Below, in pieces: positions 17,162 to 25,365 of a stretch of 57,233 nucleotides of DNA. The DNA is taken from NCBI GenBank assembly GCA_029251085.1, contig JAQXDZ010000052.1, forward strand, positions 1 through 57,233, given 5' to 3'. Numbering within the stretch: the first letter of the stretch is position 1; every line of letters begins with the position of its first letter. The notes below the pieces were generated by a model that was not told the origin of the DNA, searched no databases, and was given only the letters and a program-made list of their open reading frames with translations. The DNA comes from Mariniblastus sp. (lineage in GTDB: Bacteria; Planctomycetota; Planctomycetia; Pirellulales; Pirellulaceae). Position numbers and translations under genes: made by a program.

Positions 17162-17220
17162 GGTCGCCCTGGACAAGCCAGTACGGTTCACGGATTACCG
17201 TAAACACGCACGAGGCGACC
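17162..17220. other. Inverted-repeat cluster with three-way-junction fold
   Basis: In the convergent gap between rluB and rpsT, a perfect 7-bp outer stem (GGTCGCC 17162-17168 / GGCGACC 17214-17220) encloses two adjacent hairpins. The first is CTGG/CCAG with a 5-base loop, directly after the outer arm. The second is TACGGT (17182-17187) / ACCGTA (17197-17202) with a 9-base loop. An 11-base single-stranded linker follows. It could be an RNA element in either 3' UTR or a terminator without a T-run. Confidence 0.55.
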
Positions 17221-17235
17221 GCTGAACGCAGCTAA

Positions 17236-17502
17236 CTAGTTCTTAGCTTTTTTGATTGCACGTTGAAGCCGTGACTTTTGGCGACCAGCAGCGTTCTTGT
17301 GAATTATACCTTTAGCGCCGGCACGGTCTAATCGTTTAGCTGCAAGTTTAAACTCGACTTCAGCCTGTTCGACATTGCCTTCGGAAGCGAGGGATAAAAC
17401 TTTTTTGACTTGTGACTTCATGGCCGTTTTGGTCGCTTTGTTGCGAGCTTGACGGACTTTAGTTTGTCGGAGACGCTTGCTGGCGCTTGCTGTATTTGGC
17501 AT
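17236..17502 (-). CDS. rpsT: 30S ribosomal protein S20
   Basis: An 88-residue basic, all-helical protein that binds 16S rRNA early in 30S assembly. MPNTASASKRLRQTKVRQAR is the family opening, and the C-terminal GIIHKNAAGRQKSRLQRAI matches the conserved S20 helix. The ATG at 17502 is used; a longer frame to 17553 adds 17 residues not found in S20. It stands alone as in most bacteria, convergent with rluB, with hemD diverging from its upstream side. Confidence 0.96.
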   Translation of the reverse strand: MPNTASASKRLRQTKVRQARNKATKTAMKSQVKKVLSLASEGNVEQAEVEFKLAAKRLDRAGAKGIIHKNAAGRQKSRLQRAIKKAKN

Positions 17503-17611
17503 TTGTCTATAAATCTGTTGACGTGGCTGCGTTGAAATTTGAGAATCAAACAATATCGCGAGTTATCGGGTTTTTGTCTAGCACTAATTTACCCTCTTTT
17601 CTTCTGTTTTT

Positions 17612-18436
17612 ATGATCAATCCCCCCCAACCACCCGCTTTTGACGGCTCCGAGCCTCAAAAACCACTCGAAAACTGGGTTTCCGGCAGATTTGTGTTGGT
17701 TACCAGACCGGCTCGGCAGTCCGGAAGTTTGTGTGAACTATTTGAAGCAAAAGGGGCGAAAACCCTTCGGTACCCTGTGATTGAGATTGCCGCAGCTGAA
17801 AATCAACGAGATTTGGTCGACGCAATCTCTCAAATTGGAGATTTTGACTGGGTCGTCTTCGTTAGCCGAAACGCGGTTCGATATGCACTCCAAGCAATTG
17901 AAAAAGTGTTTGGCGGATTTGAGCAAGCTCCCGTTGGTAAGGTAGCGGCCATCGGGCAAACAACTGCCGACTTGTTTCAATCGCTCACCGGTAAAAAAGT
18001 GGATTTAGTACCAGCGACCGCTAACAGCGAGACTTTGGGGGTAGAGTTAGCGGAGGTCGCTGGCGCAGCGAGGACGATGATTTTTAGAGGAAATCGCGGC
18101 AGCTCGGTTTTAGATCAGTGCCTTTCGGATTCGCAGCTCGAATTTCGAGAGATTGTCGTTTACGAAAGCGAAGACATTCTTGATCCTTCACCGGAGGTGC
18201 AATCGTTATTACGAGCCGGAAAAGTTGATTGGGTGACAATCACCAGTAGCGCCATTGCGAAAGCGACCACCGCGTTATTTGGAGAGGATTTGAGACGGGC
18301 AAAGCTGGTAAGTCTTAGCCCAAATATAACGCAGGTTTTAAGAGGCCTAGGATTTGAAGTTGCGGCTGAAGCCAGCTCGCCAGGCATGGTCGAGTTGGTG
18401 GCAGCAGTAGAGGCCTACGAATCTAATCCCGGTTAG
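17612..18436 (+). CDS. hemD: Uroporphyrinogen-III synthase
   Basis: Closes and rearranges hydroxymethylbilane to uroporphyrinogen III, the branch point to haem, sirohaem and cobalamin. The 274-residue protein shows the weakly conserved HemD pattern: LVTRPARQSGSLCELFEAKG near the start, DWVVFVSRNAVRYAL in domain 1, VAAIGQTTADLF, then RGNRGSSVLDQCL, and VDWVTITSSAIAKATTALFG in domain 2. The first 25 residues are an extra Pro-rich tail. It is divergent from rpsT. Its 3' end is 14 bases from the end of the convergent hydrolase gene. Confidence 0.92.
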   Translation: MINPPQPPAFDGSEPQKPLENWVSGRFVLVTRPARQSGSLCELFEAKGAKTLRYPVIEIAAAENQRDLVDAISQIGDFDWVVFVSRNAVRYALQAIEKVFGGFEQAPVGKVAAIGQTTADLFQSLTGKKVDLVPATANSETLGVELAEVAGAARTMIFRGNRGSSVLDQCLSDSQLEFREIVVYESEDILDPSPEVQSLLRAGKVDWVTITSSAIAKATTALFGEDLRRAKLVSLSPNITQVLRGLGFEVAAEASSPGMVELVAAVEAYESNPG

Positions 18437-18450
18437 TGGTTTAGAAAAAT

Positions 18451-19404
18451 TTATTGCACCAGTTGTTCCACCCAGGTTCTTAGCAATTTTCTCGAGGCAC
18501 TTGGACGCAAAATCCAGCTATCGTTGTGGTTGCGAAAGCCGGTTGTTTGAAATGTGAATTTTCCCGTTACTCCAGTCGATTGGAGGTAAGCCCGGGTGGA
18601 TTCGACCGATTGTTTACCGACGGGGGTTTCCGCGCAAATAAACTGCGGACGCTGACCAAGTCGATCTAATCGTTGCCGAGCTGAATTTCGGTCGCCCTGA
18701 GGTAATCCAAAATTAGAGACGCCATCATAGTGGCTGCAGGGGATAAAGCCGCACCAGAGTTTAGAAATGTCGTCGTCATAAAGTCCGATGAAATTACAGG
18801 CAATTGCACCACGAGAGAAACCAGTTAGCACAACTCTTTCCGGGTCTCCGCCGTACTGTTGGCAAATCCACGGTACGACCTGCTTGCAATAATCTACCGT
18901 TGGCCGCGGATTATAATTGGGTGAATCCCCCCACCACGTGATGGCATTTTTTGTTTGCTCTTCATTAATGAATGGAAGGCAGACCCAGATGAATTTTTTC
19001 CCGCCAGAGATTCCATAGCCAAGTTTTCCATCGGTGACCTTTCCTGTGCAGACATCTCCAAATTTATTTCGATAGTTACCATTTCCAACGTACTCGACAA
19101 TTACCGGATAACTGCCAGTTGGGGTCCAGTCGGTAGGAAGATAAACGACATGGTGGATGTCTGTTGCTTTTAGCGTGGGCAGAACTTCTTTGAAGCGTTT
19201 CCCCCCGGTGAGCGGGGCTTCGGTAGAAAGTGGTGGTAGCGTCAGGTCTGGTTCTACCGAAGAAATGTCGACCAATTCAATTGGCGCCGAAAGTGCATCC
19301 TGTCGCATCGCACCGTCGGCAGGTAATGCCCAACCCACGAGTAACGTCAAACAGAAGATGGGCCAAATCAGGTAAACTGTGGCGAGACAGGGTTTGTTGT
19401 TCAT
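18451..19404 (-). CDS. Secreted alpha/beta hydrolase
   Basis: A 317-residue exported protein. From the ATG at 19404 it starts with an N-region and hydrophobic core (residues about 8-28) followed by ALPADGA, a likely cleavage site. The alpha/beta-hydrolase nucleophile elbow is GFSRGA (Ser in Gly-x-Ser-x-Gly form), and a candidate catalytic His lies in NHNDSW near the C-terminus. An Asp for the triad is not assigned. 'VVYLPTDWTPTGSYPVIVEY' fits the start of a PHB-depolymerase/esterase-like fold. Substrate unknown; proximity to the two sulfatases is compatible with glycan or ester breakdown. Confidence 0.82.
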   Translation of the reverse strand: MNNKPCLATVYLIWPIFCLTLLVGWALPADGAMRQDALSAPIELVDISSVEPDLTLPPLSTEAPLTGGKRFKEVLPTLKATDIHHVVYLPTDWTPTGSYPVIVEYVGNGNYRNKFGDVCTGKVTDGKLGYGISGGKKFIWVCLPFINEEQTKNAITWWGDSPNYNPRPTVDYCKQVVPWICQQYGGDPERVVLTGFSRGAIACNFIGLYDDDISKLWCGFIPCSHYDGVSNFGLPQGDRNSARQRLDRLGQRPQFICAETPVGKQSVESTRAYLQSTGVTGKFTFQTTGFRNHNDSWILRPSASRKLLRTWVEQLVQ

Positions 19405-19706
19405 TCGTTTAGTATAGCAATTTGTCGGCAATAAATCCCCCAATTTGCAGTACTGTACTGTTTAGGTTTTATAAAGGTCGGCCAATTTATGTTCCAAGGG
19501 GAATTTGATTTCCAGGACCTTTTCAATGTTCTTTTCTCAAAATCAAAAACATCATTTTTGATTCGTGGGCGTGATGAGGAAAAGGAAACTGTTATGATAG
19601 GGAATGGAATTCTACCTGAGGTTTTCAAGAAGAAATTAAGATTGGCCTGTCGCTGGTTCGCGGTGGTACAGAAATTGACAGTTCAGGTTCTAAGCAAAGG
19701 TATAAA
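19405..19706. other. Divergent intergenic region with a perfect 9-bp inverted repeat
   Basis: This 302-base region separates the hydrolase and the first sulfatase. At 19541-19563 AATCAAAAA and TTTTTGATT flank a 5-base loop. It could be an operator or an early terminator on the sulfatase leader. An 88-codon frame at 19489-19755 overlaps the sulfatase start and is not credible. Confidence 0.55.
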
Positions 19707-22094
19707 ATGTCGAGTCTCTCATCGAAATGCGGTCTGGCCATTGCAATTTTCGTAACGGTTGGTTGTTTCCTCAGTTATCCATCGCATTCCCTGTCTCAAA
19801 GCATTCCCAAAGACGGTTCGGTTCTGCCCTTCCCTCCCCAGCCGATGGACAGCATCGTCAAACCTCGCATGCAGGATTCGACCATGAAATGGCCGACCCC
19901 TATCAATCGTCTTCCTGACGGTGCCCCGAATGTTTTAATTGTCATGCTGGATGACGTGGGTTTTGGTGTTTCTGAAACTTTTGGCGGCGAGGTTCATACG
20001 CCGACTTTCACCCGCCTAGCCGCTGAAGGAATCAAATACAATACCTTTCACACGACGTCTCTTTGTTCACCAACTCGCGCGGCGATTTTGACCGGCCGTA
20101 ACCAGACCCGCGTCGGCTCGGGAACTATTTCAGAGCGAGCCGTGGCGTTTGACGGGTTCACTGGGATTATTCCTAAAGAGGGTGCGACACTCGCTGAAGT
20201 GCTTAAGCAATATGGGTACATGACTAGTGCGTTTGGGAAATGGCATAACACGCCAACGCTGGAAACCTCAGCCGTGGGGCCAATGGATCGCTGGCCAACC
20301 GGTTACGGGTTTCAGCATTTCTATGGATTCCTAGCTGGTGAGACTTCGCAATACGAGCCTCGCCTCTACCGGAATTTGGATCAGATCGAACCTCCTCAAA
20401 CAGATACCTATCACCTCACGAATGACCTTGTGGATCAGGCTCTGCATTGGCTTGACGATCGCCAATCGTTTTCACCGGACTCGCCTTTCCTGATGTATTG
20501 GGCGCCCGGTGGTGTGCACGGACCGCATCAAGTTTTTCCAGAATGGATTGCCAAGTACAAAGGGAAATTTGATGAAGGTTGGGATGTTTATCGTGAGCGT
20601 GTTTACCAGCGTCAGTTAAAAATGGGAATTATCCCGCCGAACACCAAATTAACACCTCGCGATAAAACGCTTGATTCATGGGAGAGTATTCCGGAGAAAC
20701 AACGAGCGTTTCAGTTGCGGCTCATGGAGACTTTTGCAGGTTATGTTGAGCACACCGATACGCAGGTTGGCAGGTTGGTAGACGGTCTGGATGCCCGTGG
20801 CCTAAAAGAAAACACCATTGTCTTCTACATCTGGGGCGACAATGGATCGAGTGCCGAGGGGCAGCGAGGATCCATCAGTGAATTGCTTGCTCAAAATAAT
20901 ATTGCTAACACGTTTGAGCAGCAAATCACGGCGCTCGACAAGCTAGGCGGACTCGATGCGTTAGGCACATCCAAGGTTGATAACATGTATCATGCCGGCT
21001 GGGCATGGGCGGGCGGGACGCCATTCAAGGGGACAAAACAATTGGCTTCCTATTTTGGTGGTACTCGGAATCCGATGGTGATCTCATGGCCAAAAGGAAT
21101 TAAACCGAGCGATGAAATCCGTACCCAATTTCATCACGTCGTTGATATCGCACCAACGATTTATGAACTTCTCGAGATCACTCCACCGAAGGTTGTGAAC
21201 GGCCATCAGCAAATACCTCTCGATGGAATAAGCCTTGCTTACACTTTTGATCAGGCGAATGCTCCATCGCAAAAGAAAGTCCAGTTTTTCGACAACAACG
21301 GAAGCCGAGCGATTTACAAAGATGGCTGGATGGCCTGTACCTTCGGCCCTCTGATTCCGTGGAACACACCTTTGTCGGTTCCTCGAATTGCAAAATGGGA
21401 TTCAGCAAAGGACGTTTGGGAACTGTACCGCCTTGAGGATGATTTTTCTCAGGCGAACAATCTGGCAGCGGCCATGCCTGAAAAATTAGAGGCTCTTAAA
21501 AAAGATTTCTTAGAGCTTGCGGCTAAGAATCAAGATTTTCCAATTGGTGCTGGCGACTGGCTTAGGATTCATCCACAAGACCGAGTGGAAACGTCTTACA
21601 CCAGTTGGGAGTTTAATCAGAATACGCGGCGGATGCCTGAGTTTATGGCGCCCGGATTGGGAAAGCAGAACAACCGCGTTTTCATGGATATTGAGATTGG
21701 AGAAAACGCGAATGGTGTTTTGTACGCACTCGGTGGCTCGAGTGGCGGAATCACTGTTTATCTGCAAGATGGTTATCTAACGTATCTCTACAACATGTTG
21801 ATTATTGAGCAATACAAATTAACGACCGATGAGCCGATCCCGGCGGGTAAACATCAAATTGAGGTGGATACTCGAATTGCCGGTCTCGGAAAGTCAGGAA
21901 CCGTGGTGATTAAGGTAGATGGTAAAAGTGTTGGAACGTTGAAGCTAAAGCAAACGGTTCCCGCTGCCTTTACCGCGAGTGAGACATTTGACGTAGGAGT
22001 CGATTTAGGATCGACCGTTTCCCTCAGTTACGCGGACCTGCGCCCTTTTGAATTTCAGGGTAAAATAAATAAAATGAATGTTGATTTAAAATAA
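19707..22094 (+). CDS. Arylsulfatase (S1 family, long AtsD-like form)
   Basis: A 795-residue exported sulfatase that would remove sulfate esters from polysaccharides or small aromatic sulfates. A signal peptide spans about residues 1-31. The metal-binding opening is VMLDDVGFGVSETFGG. The modification site CSPTRAAILTG (Cys120, converted to formylglycine) is followed by FGKWH with catalytic Lys/His. Later WGDNGSSAEG supplies the Asp-Asn metal ligands. About 250 C-terminal residues form a beta-rich extension seen in long S1_4-type sulfatases. No anaerobic or FGE-type maturase is in the window. The second sulfatase follows on the same strand after a short gap. Confidence 0.93.
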   Translation: MSSLSSKCGLAIAIFVTVGCFLSYPSHSLSQSIPKDGSVLPFPPQPMDSIVKPRMQDSTMKWPTPINRLPDGAPNVLIVMLDDVGFGVSETFGGEVHTPTFTRLAAEGIKYNTFHTTSLCSPTRAAILTGRNQTRVGSGTISERAVAFDGFTGIIPKEGATLAEVLKQYGYMTSAFGKWHNTPTLETSAVGPMDRWPTGYGFQHFYGFLAGETSQYEPRLYRNLDQIEPPQTDTYHLTNDLVDQALHWLDDRQSFSPDSPFLMYWAPGGVHGPHQVFPEWIAKYKGKFDEGWDVYRERVYQRQLKMGIIPPNTKLTPRDKTLDSWESIPEKQRAFQLRLMETFAGYVEHTDTQVGRLVDGLDARGLKENTIVFYIWGDNGSSAEGQRGSISELLAQNNIANTFEQQITALDKLGGLDALGTSKVDNMYHAGWAWAGGTPFKGTKQLASYFGGTRNPMVISWPKGIKPSDEIRTQFHHVVDIAPTIYELLEITPPKVVNGHQQIPLDGISLAYTFDQANAPSQKKVQFFDNNGSRAIYKDGWMACTFGPLIPWNTPLSVPRIAKWDSAKDVWELYRLEDDFSQANNLAAAMPEKLEALKKDFLELAAKNQDFPIGAGDWLRIHPQDRVETSYTSWEFNQNTRRMPEFMAPGLGKQNNRVFMDIEIGENANGVLYALGGSSGGITVYLQDGYLTYLYNMLIIEQYKLTTDEPIPAGKHQIEVDTRIAGLGKSGTVVIKVDGKSVGTLKLKQTVPAAFTASETFDVGVDLGSTVSLSYADLRPFEFQGKINKMNVDLK

Positions 22095-22160
22095 CGCCCG
22101 GTTAGCGTTAACCTTGTTTAGGTTAGCCTTGCGCGGCTCTCAAATGAAAATTTATGGATC

Positions 22161-22166
22161 AGAAGG
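22161..22166 (+). promoter_or_regulatory. Shine-Dalgarno site of the second sulfatase
   Basis: AGAAGG lies four bases before the ATG at 22171 and supports this start over the in-frame ATG at 22144 and TTG at 22114. Confidence 0.65.
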
Positions 22167-22170
22167 TCAC

Positions 22171-23751
22171 ATGAAAACTAAATTCGCGATTGTCTTATTA
22201 CTGGTTTGTTTATTGCCGACTTGTGTCGTCGCGCAAAAGTTTAACCGAGCGGTTTCTTTCGCTTCCAATTTTGAAGCGCCCATTCCTCGTCCCGAGCAAG
22301 ATAAGTTGGCTCAAGCGAAGTTGGCTCAGTTGAAAGCGAAAACGGGGAAGCGTCCAAATATTGTCTGGATCATCATTGATGATATGGGATATGGAGACCC
22401 TGGATGTTACGGCGGTGGTGCAGCGATTGGAGCGGCAACTGAAAATATCGATCGGCTCGCTCGCGAGGGACTGCGATTGACATCTTGCTACTCTCAGCAC
22501 ACATGCACACCAACGCGAAGTGCAATTTTGACTGGCCGCCTGCCGGTAAGAACGGGCCTGACGCGGCCAATTTTGGCCGGAGATAAAATCACCAAGAATC
22601 CGTGGGCAGACGAATTGAGCCTGGCAAAACTACTCAGCGAAGCTGGTTATACGACTAACTTGACTGGGAAATGGCACATCGGTGAAGCGGTAGGGATGCG
22701 GCCGCAAGATGTTGGGTTCGATGAGTTTTATGGTTTTTATCCCGCTCAGAAAGAGATCTCCCAAAGCGTTGACGAGCGGCGATATCCCGATCTGGTTCTG
22801 AATCCAGAATTGCTGGAAGACTACTACAACATTGGAGCTAACCTAAATCTCGTTCACGGTTTTAAAGGTGGCAAAACAACCAATGTTTCTGCGATCAAAT
22901 CAACCGAAGAAATGGGGCGGGCAGACCAAGTCCTCGCAGATTTTACCGTTGCTAAAATCAAAGAGCTTGCCAAGTCGGATAAGCCATTTTTTCTTGAGCA
23001 TTGTTTTATGAAAGTCCACTGTGATAATTTTGCCAATCCTGATTACGCTGGCAAAAGTAAAGCCAAATATGCTTACAAGGACAATGTCTGGGAAGTTGAT
23101 ATGCATATTGGCACGATTATGGAAACGCTAAAAGACGAAGGCCTTTTGGAGAATACATTTGTCTTTGTGACTAGCGATAATGGTCCGCAGATGGACGCGT
23201 GGCCGGATGCCGGGTACACGCCTTTTCGTGGCGCCAAAGGAACTACGTTTGAGGGTGGTGTACGGGTTCCTGGAATCGCTTATTGGAAAGGGATGATCTC
23301 TCCGGGGCAGGAGAGCGACGATGTTTTTGATCTCTTGGATCTGTTTGGTACGGCGCTTCGATTGGCGGAAGTCTCTTATGACAAGCTACCCAACGATCGT
23401 TTTTATGACTTTATCGATCAGTCGTCCTATCTTCTAACCGACCAGGGTAAATCGAATCGTGAGACAATTTATTTTTGGTGGGGAACGGTGGAAACTGCAA
23501 TTCGGATGCGCGAGTATAAATTGCACACCAAGGTGATTTTGCCAAGCTCTAAAAATCTTTATATCGATATGTCGCTGTTGCAGGACGTAGGCCTCGCTCC
23601 TTGGTTGTTTAATCTGTACATCGACCCCAAAGAGCAAACGACGGTGGGACATAGAAGAAATGCTTGGCTAGCTACGATTGGTGGGCAACTCAAAGCACAT
23701 CTGAAAACGTTTAAAAAATTCCCAGCGAAGAAAATTGGATTGGGACTTTAG
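22171..23751 (+). CDS. Arylsulfatase (S1 family)
   Basis: A 526-residue exported sulfatase. From the ATG at 22171 the signal peptide is MKTKFAIVLLLVCLLPTCVV, ending Val-Ala-Gln. Metal-binding IIDDMGYGDPGCYGG and the formylglycine motif CTPTRSAILTG (Cys112) are intact; TGKWHIG and TSDNGPQ provide the other active-site residues. It lacks the long C-terminal extension of the preceding sulfatase, so the two are not a simple tandem duplicate. Probably co-transcribed with it (about 75-base gap). The repeated Leu-Ala-Gln-Ala-Lys segment before the catalytic domain is a short linker. Confidence 0.93.
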   Translation: MKTKFAIVLLLVCLLPTCVVAQKFNRAVSFASNFEAPIPRPEQDKLAQAKLAQLKAKTGKRPNIVWIIIDDMGYGDPGCYGGGAAIGAATENIDRLAREGLRLTSCYSQHTCTPTRSAILTGRLPVRTGLTRPILAGDKITKNPWADELSLAKLLSEAGYTTNLTGKWHIGEAVGMRPQDVGFDEFYGFYPAQKEISQSVDERRYPDLVLNPELLEDYYNIGANLNLVHGFKGGKTTNVSAIKSTEEMGRADQVLADFTVAKIKELAKSDKPFFLEHCFMKVHCDNFANPDYAGKSKAKYAYKDNVWEVDMHIGTIMETLKDEGLLENTFVFVTSDNGPQMDAWPDAGYTPFRGAKGTTFEGGVRVPGIAYWKGMISPGQESDDVFDLLDLFGTALRLAEVSYDKLPNDRFYDFIDQSSYLLTDQGKSNRETIYFWWGTVETAIRMREYKLHTKVILPSSKNLYIDMSLLQDVGLAPWLFNLYIDPKEQTTVGHRRNAWLATIGGQLKAHLKTFKKFPAKKIGLGL

Positions 23752-23796
23752 GAATGATCGTCAGAGCGATCGATTGGGGAGACAGTTGTTCTCGAA

Positions 23797-25200
23797 TCAG
23801 GCGATCAGGTCTTTGATGACGTGCCCGAGGCCGTTCACGAGACTCTGTTCGCGACCACCGAATCGATGGGTCAACGCCTCGTGATCGAGCCCTAACAGAT
23901 GAAGAACCGTAGCATGCAGGTCGTGCATGGTCACTTCGTTCTCGACGGGCTTGTATCCGAGTTCGTCGGTTTCGCCGTACGCAATTCCAGGTTTCACACC
24001 GCCGCCGGCCATCCACATGGTAAATCCATAGGGATTATGGTCTCGCCCGTTTTTGTCTTGAGAAGTTGGAGTTCTTCCAAACTCACCCCCCCAAATAACG
24101 AGCGTTTCGTCGAGCAAGCCTCGTTGCTTGAGATCCTGTAAGAGTCCAGCAATAGGTTTGTCTGTTTCCATGCATAGGTTGCGGTGGGCTTTTTCTAATC
24201 CACCATGGCTATCCCAGTTGTTTTTGTAACCGCCATGATAGATTTGAATAAACCGCACGCCCTGCTCTGCCATTTTTCGAGCCATCAGTAATTGAGTCCC
24301 GAATGTTTTTGATTCTTCGACATCAATGCCGTACAGGTTTTTTGTGGCCGCTGTTTCGTTGGAAGTGTCGACAATTTTCGGAGCCGTCATTTGCATTTTA
24401 AAAGCAGTTTCAAAACTGTTGATGCGTGTCAGCAATTCCTGTTGATTAGGGTTTTGGTTGGCGTGCCAGTGATTCATTTTCTGCAGCATAGCCAGTTGTT
24501 TTTGCTGGCTGCTTGAGGAAATGTTTTTATCTCGATTCAGATAGAGGATAGGTTGGTCTGATGCGCGAAAGGGAACCCCCTGGTTTTCACCTGGGAGGTA
24601 GGCCGCGTCCCAAAGGTTTGCGCCACCCTCGGGGGCAGTTCGGTGATCGTACATTACGACGAAACTTGGCAGATCCTCGTTGCCAGATCCCAGGCCATAA
24701 CTTGCCCACGAACCAAGGCATGGAGCACCGATCTTCGAAATGCCGCAGTTCACCATATAGCAGGCGGGAACATGGTTATGGGAATGGCACGAACAGGCAT
24801 TGAGGAAAGCGATGTCGTCGACGTGTTTCGCGATGTTCGGGTAGAGTTCCGAGACGGGCAAGCCAGATTCACCGTGTCGTTGGAACTTAAACGGGGACTT
24901 CATGATCGGGCCGGGGTGGGGAAATAACGTTTCGATGCTACCCGGGAATCGTTTGTCATGCCATTTTTCGAGCGCTGGCTTATGAGAGAAAAGGTCTAGT
25001 CCTGATGGACCGCCATTCATGAAAAGCCAGATGACAGACTTTGCTTTTCCAACTTTGGGAACAGAGATTGGCGTTGGTGCCCCGAGAGCCTGACCTGAAT
25101 TAAGTAGTGAAGAGAGCGCCAGCATTCCAAATCCGCCGCCGCTTCTTTTAAGAAATTCGCGTCGCTGAATGGCTTTCATTGATTGATTTAAATCGCTCAT
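23797..25200 (-). CDS. DUF1501 protein with Tat signal
   Basis: A 467-residue protein of the DUF1501 family, related to the alkaline-phosphatase/sulfatase superfamily and abundant in planctomycetes. The N-terminus has a twin-arginine signal (RREFLKRSGGGFGMLALSS), so a folded protein is exported. Typical motifs are WLFMNGGPSGLDLFSHKP, IYHGGYKNNWDSHG, LVIWGGEFGRTPTSQ and DLHATVLHLLGLDH. It lies 165 bases downstream of the PSCyt2-PSD1 gene on the same strand; this gene pair is a recurrent planctomycete unit. Biochemical role not established. Confidence 0.94.
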   Translation of the reverse strand: MSDLNQSMKAIQRREFLKRSGGGFGMLALSSLLNSGQALGAPTPISVPKVGKAKSVIWLFMNGGPSGLDLFSHKPALEKWHDKRFPGSIETLFPHPGPIMKSPFKFQRHGESGLPVSELYPNIAKHVDDIAFLNACSCHSHNHVPACYMVNCGISKIGAPCLGSWASYGLGSGNEDLPSFVVMYDHRTAPEGGANLWDAAYLPGENQGVPFRASDQPILYLNRDKNISSSSQQKQLAMLQKMNHWHANQNPNQQELLTRINSFETAFKMQMTAPKIVDTSNETAATKNLYGIDVEESKTFGTQLLMARKMAEQGVRFIQIYHGGYKNNWDSHGGLEKAHRNLCMETDKPIAGLLQDLKQRGLLDETLVIWGGEFGRTPTSQDKNGRDHNPYGFTMWMAGGGVKPGIAYGETDELGYKPVENEVTMHDLHATVLHLLGLDHEALTHRFGGREQSLVNGLGHVIKDLIA

Positions 25201-25365
25201 GAGACGATATCACTCTAAAAAATGGGGGGTGAATTTTGAGTGGGGTGAACTGGATCGAGCCGTTTGCCTAGGCAAGAGGTTCGGTGGCAGGACTGCCAAT
25301 TCCCAGAGAGGTTCTGGAAGGCTGACCTGCCAACCCACCTATCTCAATCGAATCGAAACCCTGTA

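Noticed and set aside
17162..17220. A tRNA or integron attC site in the rluB/rpsT gap
   Set aside because: It has a 7-bp stem and two arms, but no T-arm, no spacer bases after the acceptor and no CCA; attC core sequences are absent.
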